Assembly: GCA_009760885.1 (NCBI GenBank)
Contig: CM019697.1
Location: 33,817,096-33,881,095 of the forward strand
Direction: 5' to 3'
Source of the DNA: Achatina immaculata
Lineage: Eukaryota > Mollusca > Gastropoda > Stylommatophora > Achatinidae
DNA: 64,000 nt
Position 1 is the first letter of the stretch. Each line of letters starts with the position of its first letter. This document shows positions 21,786-32,589 of this stretch, piece after piece. The position numbers and the translations under genes were made by a program. The notes under the pieces were generated by a model. The model was not told where the DNA came from and searched no databases. It worked only from the letters and a program-made list of their open reading frames with translations.

Positions 21786-24050
21786 AGAATGAATGAATGA
21801 ATGAATGAATAATCTTTATTTTTCAAGGGTAAAGAATTGGGCACGCAGGCCTGTCTTACATTCTGCCCTTCATCACTCCATCTTTCATTCTTCCCACACA
21901 CTTGATTTAGTACAAATATACAAATTAAATTAGGAAAAAACATATCAAAAGAGTGGAAGATTTAACTAATACAATCAAAGTAAAAGAGAAGAAGTAATTA
22001 ACCTAATAAAATAGCACTCACGCACACATACATACGCAGACATATACATAAACAAAAATACATTGTAAATACAGATCTTCTAACATATGTTTTTTTTAAC
22101 AGACATTAAAATAATTTCTAGCAACATCTAACAAGTTACTTTTCTAACTATGTCATTTTAGTACTTGATGGTTGGCGAGTCACGTGTTGAGAGAGTGCTG
22201 GTTATTTTATGGAGGCATATCATTACAAGCAAGTAAATAATGAAACAGGTTTGAGTTAAAGGATGAAGTATTACCAATGGATTTTAAATGGTAAGGGAGT
22301 GTGTTCCAGAGCTGTACTGCAGAGTATGCAAGGCTTTTCTTGTGCAGATCAATCCTGGGTTTAGGAAGTCTTGTAGTGATGAGCATGGATTTTGTTTGTT
22401 GGTGTTTATCAACGTACCATTTTTATTACTCCATTTAATCAAACTGCTTATATCATTTTGGAGCGTTGTCTGTAGTTTATTGATGTCATAGTCACTATTG
22501 TAAACAGTACAGTCATCAGCGAAAAGATCACTTGAAGAGTGCTTTAAATGTAGTGGTAGGTCGTTTATATAGGTAGCAAAGAGAAGAGGACCAAGAATGG
22601 AGCCTTGAGGAATACCGGTGTCAACCACAGACGAGCCAGATATTTCGTTTCTAAAGCAAACTACTTGTTTTCTACCTGAGAGAAAAGATGTAATAAATTT
22701 TGTTAGGTCAGGGTGTAATCTGTAGCCTTCCAGATTTTTTGCAAGAATTTCATGATCAATCATATCGAAGGCTTTCTTGAAATCAACAAAGACAGCACCA
22801 CACAATTTGTCATCATTTATATCAGACAGCCAGCTTTCTGTCATTTTAGTTAATGCCGTATGGCAGGAGTAATTTGGTCTAAAACTGACTGACTGTCTAT
22901 TAGTAGATTGTTTTCTTGCATGTGGAGCAGTGTTAACTTTTGAATATGCTTTTCAAGAGGTTTAGATAGTGATGACAGAATGGATATGAGTCTATAGTTT
23001 GAGAGGTCACTAGTCTGTCCAGATTTAAAAAGAGGAAAAACTTTGGCGAGTTTAAAAGCTTCAGGGAAATATTGTTTGTCAATGCACAAATTGTATAAGT
23101 ATGTTAGTGTGTCTGTGATAACTGGTGCAGCGTAGCGTAGTATCTTGTTACTAATGTCACCACATCCTGCTGAGTTAGTGTTCTTTAAGGACCGGATGTA
23201 GTTATAAACCTCACCGACTGTGAGGAAAGGAATATTAATTTGTTTTAGCTTTTATATATTTACTGTCGCTGAAAGTTTTCAACACACTCAGGTCGCAATT
23301 TGGGGTCGGTAGTGAAGATTTTAGAATACTAATTTCTTCCCTAAAATGTTCACTGAAGTTAGTGCAAGTATGTTCACCACTAAGTGTTTGTGGGTCAGTT
23401 TGCTTCCTTTTTTTTACAAGAGTATTAATTGCTTTCCAGATTGATTTACTATCAGTTTTGTCTTTCACTAAATTTCTGAAGTAATTTTTCTTTTCCTGCC
23501 TAATTAAATACTGCACCTTATTTCTAAGTGAACGATAGCTACTGAAATTTCTGCTTTTGTGAGCTTCATCCCGTTTCCTCATCAGTTGCAATATATCGGG
23601 AGTTATCCACGGGGATTTTGTTACGTGTTTTACTCTCATTTCTTTGATGGGGACATGCTTGTCAAAAATATTTCGAAATATCTTGATCCAGTATTCGATA
23701 GCCTCATCTGGATTTGTTAACTGGAAAACATACGTAAGAGGCGAAGCTTTTAGATCAGTTAAAAATAATTCCAAGTTAAAGTTTTTAAAGTTTCTATATT
23801 TGATGCTGGTATGTTTGTGTTTAGGCATTTTATACCCCTTATGTGACCACGTACAGCAGACCGGGTAGTGATCACTCAGCGACACATGAGGGACAGTACA
23901 TTCAGTAATGTTTCCTGGATCAGCTACATAAATATGATCTATTAGTGTTGATGACGATTCAATTACTCTAGCAGGTTTGTTAACAATTTGGGAGAAATTG
24001 TAAGATGTTAAAATGTTCTTCCATGTAGGATTTGGCTGATTAAAATCTAT
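21786..24050 (-). mobile_element. CR1/Jockey-type LINE, copy 1 (internally deleted)
   Basis: On the minus strand: the end of an AP-type endonuclease (SLSDHYPVCCTW, start of the 23235-23885 frame), a linker, then RT blocks NYRLISILS, FVDFKKAFDMIDHEIL, GIPQGSILGPLLFATYINDL and LFADDCTVYNSD. Near 22368 the coding sequence jumps from NTNK to the C-terminal ICTRKALH/SLAYSAVQLW region, deleting about 520 bp that the copy at 30018-31000 retains (30105-30628). A stop or frameshift lies near 22845-22850. The 3' UTR (21786-22280) ends in AATAAAGATT and an (ATTC)n tail, seen on the plus strand as (GAAT)n. The RT active-site FADD is kept. The 5' end is lost near 24050. Confidence 0.85.
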
Positions 24051-24130
24051 ATTTTCTATCTATCTATATAAATCTATATTATCTATATATAGAGACAGAG
24101 ATCAAGAAGAGAGTATAGGAAAAATAAAAA

Positions 24131-25024
24131 GAGAAACAACACTGGCAGGGTTGATATATCTTGTACGCCTATGCGAATCAACGCTCCGGGTGCTGTTTAG
24201 ACAAAGTCTAAATAAAATGAAAGCTAGTACATTTCTAAGCCAGCCCATATACATGTGTACTTGTATTAAGCAGAGTAAGGCAGGATCCTCTGTGTGTTGA
24301 TTCTCCTGTGATTCCTCTGTGTATTAAAATCTTCTGCTCTTCTATGTGTAGAATGTAAACTTGTTGCTCATCTTTCTGTAAATTTCCACTATTGTCCACT
24401 GGAACAATATTCTTTCGTTTATAACGACAAGAGTTGACTTTATCATTTACTGTTAATATTTTATCTCATTTAATCTACGACTATTCTACGTTGTTCTGCG
24501 TCTGTTTCGTTACTCACTTCACAGACTTACTTGCCCCCAGGTTCATTCTCTCTCAGTGGAAATAGTAAAACAGAAGCAGCAACTTTACAGCTGAAATGAC
24601 TTTAATGATGCACGGGATGACGATGAGTCGATGAGCGATATGACGAGAACAACAAAAGCATCAACAAAATCCATGGACACAAGACTGGACATCTCCACGA
24701 TATAATATATGTTCCGGCAGACTGCTGTCACCATCAGAACAACTTAATACACTCTATTCTACATATATTTCACTAAACAACAACATTTCTAACAGACTAA
24801 TCTACGTCTGTCTCAGACGATACACAAAACACAACTGTCCCTCAGTCATATGATTTCTCTCTCACCTGACCTTTTTCCTGTCATACCTTAACCGTGACCC
24901 TCGTGCAACCCGAGACAAAGCAGATGGACTCTACTCACAAACAGCTGATTACTTTAGAAGACAACTCATTTTATACAAATGTTGCAATTCTCAGATGAAT
25001 TATCTATCTTACATCCTAACATTC
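24131..25024. other. Unassigned AT-rich sequence
   Basis: No coding or repeat structure recognised. A polypurine stretch with agatcaagaagagag at 24100-24130 borders the LINE copy. Confidence 0.4.
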
Positions 25025-25150
25025 AATATACTGCTATACGAGTGTGTTGGAAGAATGAAAGATTGGGTGATGGAGGGCGGAATGTAAGACGGGCCTGCGT
25101 GCCCAGTTCTTTACCCTTTAAAAATAAAGATCATTCGTTCATTCACATTT
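25025..25150 (+). mobile_element. CR1/Jockey-type LINE 3' UTR scrap
   Basis: Plus-strand copy of the last 120 bases of the LINE family at 21786 and 27441 (gtaagacgggcctgcgtgcc, AATAAA, then attcgttcattc). Only the 3' UTR is present. Confidence 0.75.
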
Positions 25151-25985
25151 TTAAATTACACAATAACTTCGTTCCATTTTATTTCTACTAAAATTTCTCC
25201 GGAAAGTTTATTCTGATGGAGCTCAGAAATTAATTCACGAGTGAAAGAGTTAAAGACAATATTTTCTTACATATGTAAATTAGGTAACTGAACGCGACGG
25301 AGGTGTTAACAGCCTCCTTGTGAGAAAGACAGGCACAGAATGATTGTTATTATAGCACAGACTCGTAGGAAATTCTATCAGGAAACATTGCAGAATGTAA
25401 AAAATGACGGTAGAAAAAAATGAAACTACTATTGTTACTTAAGACTACGCAGATGTTTAATTATACTATTTTTATTATTACAGAATTGTGCGGAGTTTAA
25501 GAGCATAGTATGGACTATCAGATTAGAAAAAAAAATTGCTGTTCTAGTAGATGAGAGCAAGAAAAACAACAAGAAAATTACTGTGACTCGAACTCTGGAC
25601 TGGACTGGACTGGACGAGAAACCGCTTAGCCCCTAGAGGACAGCAACTACAGTTGCCTGTCACGCATACTTGACTCTTCTCCTGTGAGAGTCTCTGTTCC
25701 TAACTTTCATGCTAAAAGTGTGCTTTCTTTGAGGAAAGAGGGGAGGTAAATCCGTAATATCTTCCGCTCTTTAAAGTCTGAAATAGGGACTTTTGTGGAT
25801 ATTTCTGGCTTGTTTAACTTCCGAGTTACTTCGTACAGGCCGGCCACTTTCCTATCAGAAGTGTAAGTGACATAACCATGTTTTTTTTTATTTATCGGCA
25901 TGACTCGTTAGAATACCACGCGTGTGAATGACCAGCGGGCTATATTCGTGCCAACATATAATAAATGAAAGTAATAATTAAATAT
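25151..25985. other. Unassigned AT-rich sequence
   Basis: Short minus frame at 25707-25901 without recognisable domain. Nothing else seen. Confidence 0.4.
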
Positions 25986-25994
25986 TATAAAGCT

Positions 25995-26318
25995 CACTCA
26001 TTCATTTGCATGTCCCTTGCGGAACTTTGCCTCCCAAACAGCACTCCTGTAGGCCTCTCGGTTGTGAGCAAGATGGCCTGCCGCTGCTGCATCCATTTGC
26101 AGATCGTCAACGATGTGTTGCAGCCATCTTCGTTTTGATCTTCTTCTTTTTCTTTGTCCCCTTATGTACCCTTCCAAGACGCTCTTCTCTAAATTATCAT
26201 GACGTTTAATGTGTCCAAAATATTTAAGTTTTCTCTGTTTAATCCTCTTTACTAGCCAGCCTTCTTCAATATTAAGCTCTTGTAGTATGGATATATTTGT
26301 TCAAGATAAATAAAAAGC
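25995..26318 (-). mobile_element. RTE-like LINE 3' fragment
   Basis: Reverse complement of the C-terminal coding end of the full copy at 35612-37634 (GHLAHNREAYRSAVWEAKFR region). It is flanked by a 9-bp repeat tataaagct at 25986-25994 and 26319-26327. The tail is a short (ATGA)n. Frame breaks are present. Confidence 0.8.
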
Positions 26319-27164
26319 TATAAAGCTATAAATAGTAATTATTTCACCTACGAAATATTGTGTAATAATGACACGATAATGTGTGCTGCCCCTCCGTGGG
26401 TGACAGATTTCTGACCCCTGGTCTAGTATTTTACTTTGCAATAATCAAAAGCCTTATCTAAAATTCCCCCAAATTTGGCAGTTTAATCACACTATAAATC
26501 TACGCAACGCGAGTGTTGCTGGACTTCTTTCACTCCCAAGTTGTGGACTTTTTTGTAGATTAAGACGCTGTCGGCTCATTCTGCGAAGCATATAAATATT
26601 AGCAGTTTCGGCGTTTTTGAAACCTATTCCACGCTTGTTTGTTCAATCTCATCTCACTCAAAACACGTGCTCAGGCAATAACCAAAGGTGACTCAAATAA
26701 AACGGTTGATATAGTGGGGTTTTATGCCACCTAAGGACCTTCAGCTTCAGTTTTCCCGTAGCTGCGTCTTATACAACTTTTAGGCAACCCTGTCTGGAGC
26801 TGAAAGTGTGAAATAAATCAGCTGAAACAACAAGGATAATAGTTCTACACATGGCACGCACCTAAAGGTTAGCGCGCATGCGCAGAATGCCGTGGATACA
26901 GATTGTAAACACGTAGTATTTTATTCCTTTTCCCCGCCACAAACTGTGTGAGCCTGCTGACCGCTTGGAGTGCTAAAAATAGATCTGTGACGCGGTAATG
27001 TAGACATACAGACCTAGGAATTTATGTACTGAGATGCTACTGAAAATTATCAACAGTTCCAGCAGTCGAGGAAGGAAGAGGAAAATGGAATATTTCCATC
27101 ATTTGCTGTCAAAAAGTGTCAAGAATTAATTTTTTTCTTAATCTCTTGTGCACAGTGAAGTTTA
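26319..27164. other. Unassigned; possible hAT end at ~26422
   Basis: Minus strand from 26422 begins caggggtcagaaat, a hAT-like start, but no partner end was found. Otherwise nothing recognised. Confidence 0.25.
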
Positions 27165-27260
27165 GATATACATGACAAGCCACGTAGAATACTAAAAGAT
27201 AAATGGAGAAATGTAAGACATATGTCATCTAAGAGACTAAGAAGAGGGCAGGGAGGGAGG

Positions 27261-27300
<40 letters not shown>

Positions 27301-27440
27301 TATCAAGAAAAGGAAATGGAGAGGCACACAACACGAAAAGGGTCGGGAGAGCGAGATCAAGAAGATGGCGGAGGGAGAGAAGGTAGAGAGAAAGAAAAAA
27401 AGCGGGTAGATGGAGAGAGAGAAGAGAGAGAGAGAGAGAG
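27165..27440. repeat. Shared flank plus polypurine tract
   Basis: 27168-27245 matches 21697-21785 (acaagcc, gtagaatac, aaaagataa, gaaatgtaa, actaagaaga in the same order). It is followed by GAGA-rich sequence with recurring atcaagaag, similar to that found beyond the other LINE edge at 31050-31140. Confidence 0.6.
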
Positions 27441-27938
27441 AAGAGAATGAATGAATGAATGAATAATCTTTATTTTTCAAGGGTAAAGAATTGGGCACGC
27501 AGGCCCGTCTTACATTCTGCCCTTCATCACTCCAACTTTCATTCTTCCCACACACTTGATTTAGTACAAATATACAAATTAAATTAGGAAAAAACATATC
27601 AAAAGAGTGGAAGATTTAACTACTACATTCAAAGTAAAAGAGAAGAAGTAATTAACTTAATAAAATAGCACTCACGCACATATACATACGCAGACATATA
27701 CATAAACAAAAATACATTGTAAATACAGATCTTCTAACATATATTTTTTTTAACAGACATTAAAATAATTTCTAACAATATCTAACAAGTTGCTTTTCTA
27801 ACTAAGTCATTTTAGTACTTGATGGTTGGCGAGTCACGTGTTGAGAGAGTGCTGGTTATTTTATGGAGGCATATAATTACAAGCAAGTAAATAATGAAAC
27901 AGGTTTGAGTTAAAGGGTGAAGTATTACCAATGGATTT
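27441..27938 (-). mobile_element. CR1/Jockey-type LINE, copy 2: 3' UTR half
   Basis: Nearly identical to 21786-22283 of copy 1, including the (GAAT)n tail and AATAAA. It stops at 27938 within accaatggattt and resumes at 30018 after the inserted I-clade LINE. Confidence 0.9.
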
Positions 27939-29980
27939 GACCTGAGGCTAAAATGGTACCTAGAAAGTGAAAACCTTCTCGTTCCACAACAAGCAGGATT
28001 TAGGCAGTACTACAGTACGGAAGATCAAGTGACCTATCTCTCTCAAGAGATTGAGGATGCATTCCAAGAGAAAAACCTTGTACTAGCAGCGTGGATAGAC
28101 CTAAAGAAAGCCTTTGATACAGTATGGAAAAAGGTCTGCTGTGGAAACTAAGAAACTGCAGTGTGAATGGAAGACTGTACAACTGTATAAAGTCTTATTT
28201 ACACAATAGAAGAGCTAGAGTAGTAATGGATGGACACAAAAGCCAGAAAGTACTTCTGCGACACGGTGTACCACAAGGAGGAGTCCTTTCGCCTACACTA
28301 TTCCTTGTATTCATTAATGACCTGGTCAAGGAACTTCCCTATGGAATCAAAGCGGCACTGTATGCAGATGATCTGGTCATGTGGTGTACAGATGAATATG
28401 CGACAGTTGCTACACAGAGACTCCAAAGAGCAGCAGACATCTTGACATCATGGACAAACAAATGGTGTGTAAGTATCAACACAGAGAAATCAAGTACCAC
28501 TCTGTTCACCCTCTCATCTAAACAGAAAGCAGGTAAGATCTTTGTAAATGAAATACCCTTAAGGATGGACAACCAACCCACTTACTTAGGAGTGACTCTT
28601 GACTCAAAACTGACGTGGAAGCAACACATCAACAGTGCAGAAGCAAAAGCCAGAAGAAAACTAGCCATATTAAGAAAATTGAGTGGAACCACATAGGGAG
28701 CTAGTGAAAGAATCCTCAAGAATGTATATCAGCAAAGTATTCTACCACATTTAGAATATGGCTCAACATCTTGGTGCACAGCATCAAACACTACGCTGCA
28801 TAATCTAGAAAGGTTCAAAATCAGTCACTACGGATTATCACAGGTGCCATGAGGTCCACACCAATAGTAGAAATGCAGAAAATAGTTGGTGTTCAACCGC
28901 TAAAGGAACGTAGAGACACAAAGGTCATGACCATGGGAGAAAAATTCCTTAGCTCTGTAAGCCATCCCCTGAAGGAGAGATTCAATAACTTGGCATTAGG
29001 ACGGCTTAAAAGAAGCAGCTTCATTCATCAGGCCAAGCGTATGCGTAAGCTGATACCTGACCTTCCAACTATAGTCGCTCCATTATCATCTGTATCAGAG
29101 CATACACCATGGAAAGAAGCAGATTATACACAAATAACTATTCAGACTGAAGTGAAAGGTGTGCAGAATGGTGAGATGCAGAGCAGTCTTGTAAGATCAA
29201 CAGCCACACTTAGTGTTCTAGATGACAAATATCCATGTGACACCTGGATACGTGTGTATACAGATGGATCTGCACATAATGCCATAAAGAATGGAGGGGC
29301 GGGAGCATATATTGAATATCCAAACAACACCATTAAATACTGCAACAACTTTGATGCAGAAGTTAGGGCAATTATTGCTGCAGTTGAAAAACTATCAGAC
29401 TCCAGAATTGATACATGTCCTGTAGTAATTCTCACAGATGCAAGATCAGTACTGGAAGCTCTTCAGTGCAACAAACTACCAGACCTTAAAAATGCCTTGT
29501 CAAAAATTGGCTTACAACATGGAGTCACTTTGCAATGGATTCCCTCTCACTGTGGGATACCAGGCAATGAGAAAGCTGACCACCTGGCCAAAGAGGGCAC
29601 TGAAATGGAGCAACCAGACATACCAATCACCTATAATCAGAAGAAAAGCATGATAAAAACCTACAGGAAGCCACAAACACCACCACATGATGACTATCAC
29701 ATGCTAAACAGAAAGGAACAAGTCACCATCTTCCGTCTCCGAACAGGACACAGCCGACTCCGAAGTCATATGTATACAAAGTTTAAGATTGGTACTATGT
29801 ACATGTGCCCAGGTGCCCCAAACTGTGGAACATATCCCCCAGAACTGCATCAACTACGAGACACTGAGAAATAATTACTGGCCCAGTGAAATCACTAAAG
29901 AAGATAAGCTCTATGGTTCCATACATGAGTTACAAAAAAACAGTGAAATTTATCGAAGAGACAGGACTGCAGATATAGAC
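27939..29980 (+). pseudogene. RT-RNase H ORF of the nested I-clade LINE
   Basis: Blocks in order: VPQQAGFRQYYSTEDQVTYL, LAAWIDLKKAFDTVW, HGVPQGGVLSPTLFLVFIND, ALYADDLVMWC (YADD at 28361-28372) and YLGVTLDSKLTW; then RNase H from about 29245: RVYTDGSAHN, AEVRAIIAAV, VVILTDARSV and WIPSHCGIPGNEKADHLAKE, carrying the D-E-D-D catalytic set. A Cys/His end (CPCAQVPQTVEHIPQNC, read after a frameshift) closes the ORF. Breaks: frameshift near 28130, TAG at 28694-28696 where Trp is expected, frameshift near 28815 and another near 29805. The 28849-29874 frame holding RNase H is intact. Confidence 0.9.
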
Positions 29981-30017
29981 AGACAGTGCGAACGAAGAAG
30001 AAGAAGAAGAAGAAGAG
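27939..30017 (+). mobile_element. I-clade LINE with RNase H, nested insertion
   Basis: A 2,079-bp insertion splits copy 2 of the CR1-type LINE. It is bracketed by the 12-bp duplication accaatggattt (27927-27938 and 30018-30029) and ends in a (GAA)n tail after gcgaacgaag. It is 5'-truncated, starting inside the reverse transcriptase. RT plus a C-terminal RNase H domain and a Cys-rich end are characteristic of the I group of non-LTR elements. Three other traces of the same 3' end may exist: 741-760, 54149-54172 and, less clearly, 58157-58180. Confidence 0.9.
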
Positions 30018-31000
30018 ACCAATGGATTTTAAATGGGAGGGTATTCCAGAGCTGTACTGCAGAGTATGCAAGGCTTTTCTTGTACAGATCAATCCTGGGT
30101 TTAGGAAGAAGACAGTTTTTTAAATGCTGGCTATGTTTAGTGTTATACGTAAACAGTGACCACAAGTAAGGCGGAGCATTGTGCGACAGAATTCTCTGAA
30201 CAAACTTAACTTTGTTAAAAATGATTCTATTTTTGAGGGGTAGAATTTTGAGTTGTTTGTGTTGATCTACAGTCTGTACTGGGTGTTTGTCACAAATAAG
30301 ATTTAATGCTCGCTTGTGAAGTGAGTGGAGCCTTTTTGTGTTTGAGACTGAGCATCCATCCCAGATTGTGGAACAGTAATCTAAGTGTGTTTGTATGTGT
30401 GATATGTAGTATATTTTTCTTGTGTATTTGTCGTTAAAGTGTTTAATTTTGGCTAATTGGTAAACTTTCTGTGCAATCAAGTTTGTTAGGTTATGTACGT
30501 GAGAATTCCAAGTTAAATGCTGATCAATGATGAGTCCTAGGGTTTTATGTTCATGAACATTTTCTATTGCCTTAGTCCCAGCACAAAGCTGTAGAGACGT
30601 TTTTGTTGCATTCTGCAATTTCTGTCTTGTAGTGATGAGCATGGATTTTGTTTTGTTGGTGTTTATCAACGTACCATTTTTATTACTCCATTTAATCAAA
30701 CTGTTTATATCATTTTGGAGCGTTGTCTGTACTTTATTGATGTCATAGTCACTATTGTAAACAGTACAGTCATCAGCGAAAAGATCACATGATGAGTGCT
30801 TTAAATGTAGTGGTAGGTCGTTAATATAGATAGCAAAGAGAAGAGGACCAAGAATGGAGCCTTGAGGAATACCGGTATCAAGCACAGACGAGCCAGATAT
30901 TTTGTTTCTAATGCAAACTACTTGTTTTCTACCTGAGAGAAAAGATGTAATAAATTTTGTTAGATCAGGGTGTAATCTATAACCTTCCAGCTTTTTTGCA
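30018..31000 (-). mobile_element. CR1/Jockey-type LINE, copy 2: coding half
   Basis: One open minus frame (29950-31101 overall; LINE part about 30018-30997) encodes LEGYRLHPDLTKFITSFLSG, GIPQGSILGPLLFAIYINDL, FADDCTVYNSD, LGLIIDQHLTWNSHVHNL, YISHIQTHLDYCSTIWDG and a C-terminal YKKSLAYSAVQLWNTLPF. This is the RT palm-thumb and C-terminal part of a CR1/Jockey-like element, without a stop over about 325 codons. It is cut at the 5' side near 30997, where copy 1 continues further. FADD is the active-site box. The frame's first residues come from adjoining polypurine repeat, not from the element. Confidence 0.9.
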
Positions 31001-31151
31001 AAAAAAAAAAGAAGAAGAGGAAGAATAAGAACGGAGGAGGGAGATTTACCAAGAAAACAGGAGAAAGAAACTAAGAAGAGAATAGGGAAGATAGATATCA
31101 AGAATACGGGGGAAGGAGAGAGAAAGAGATAGATCAGGAAGAGAACGTGGA

Positions 31152-31152
<1 letters not shown>
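31001..31152. repeat. Polypurine flank
   Basis: GAAGAA and GGAGGGA-rich sequence with atcaagaa motifs, matching the context on the other side of the LINE copy. Confidence 0.6.
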
Positions 31153-31799
<647 letters not shown>

Positions 31800-31802
31800 A
31801 GC

Positions 31803-32145
31803 TGTGGTATGTTGTGCATTCTATTCCAAAGATACTCCAGTATGGCGTCTTTGGTACGCTGCGCATTCTATTCCAGAGATACTCCAGTATGGCGCCTTTG
31901 GTACGTTGCGCATTCTATTCCAGAGATACTCCAGTATGGCGCCTTTGGTACGTTGCGCATTCTATTCCAGAGATACTCCAGTATGGCGCCTTTGGTACGC
32001 TGCGCATTCTATTCCAGAGATACTCCAGTATGGCGCCTTTGGTACGTTGCGCATTCTATTCCAGAGATACTCCAGTATGGCGCCTTTGGTACGTTGCGCA
32101 TTCTATTCCAGAGATACTCCAGTATGGCGCCTGTGTTTCGCTATA
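31803..32145. repeat. 47-bp minisatellite (cagtatggcgcctttggtac)
   Basis: About seven 47-bp units, nearly identical. Since 47 is not a multiple of 3, the three forward frames cycle through each other, and all are open. That explains three overlapping ORFs with the same peptide blocks (RILFQRYSSMAPL). Confidence 0.95.
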
Positions 32146-32589
32146 CGCTCTACTTCAGGTCTAACTACGAAGTAATCGATATAAAAAAAAATTCGCCTTT
32201 CAAAGGTCAGTTCTCCGTCCCTCTGAGGTATGCGCTCCAGGTAGCTCTCGTGGTGATCTAATGGTAGAACCCGACCTGTTCCTACAACACAGATGATAAA
32301 AGAAAAAAAAAACACGTCACGAAAACAAATATAAAAGAAGAGAAAAAGAAATACCAGGAGAAGTCGCTCCAAAAACGCCAAAAGGCAGGTAAGAGGTAAC
32401 AGATAACAGCAATAAACATGGCCGTGAGAGAAATGAAAGAAAAAAATATTTCTCCTGACACGATAATGATAAAAACATTATTCTTGCATGTTTTCGAAAC
32501 TAATTATCAGTTGAAGAAGTGGTCTGGACAGTTCTGCGCAATACTTTGTGAGGTGAAGTACGCCAAATTAATAGCTGCAAGTTGGCAAT
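32146..32589. other. Unassigned; tRNA-5'-half-like stretch at 32240-32275
   Basis: ctctcgtggtgatctaatgg followed by tagaacccgac resembles the A-box half of a tRNA, but no B box or cloverleaf follows. Otherwise nothing recognised. Confidence 0.25.

Noticed and set aside
26340..26422. hAT terminus starting caggggtcagaaat on the minus strand
   Set aside because: No matching second end or target duplication was found within reach.
29950..31101. 383-codon minus ORF as a host gene
   Set aside because: It is the RT and C-terminus of a CR1/Jockey-type LINE with polypurine sequence fused to its start.
32240..32290. tRNA gene
   Set aside because: Only an A-box-like 5' half; no B box, anticodon arm or acceptor pairing.
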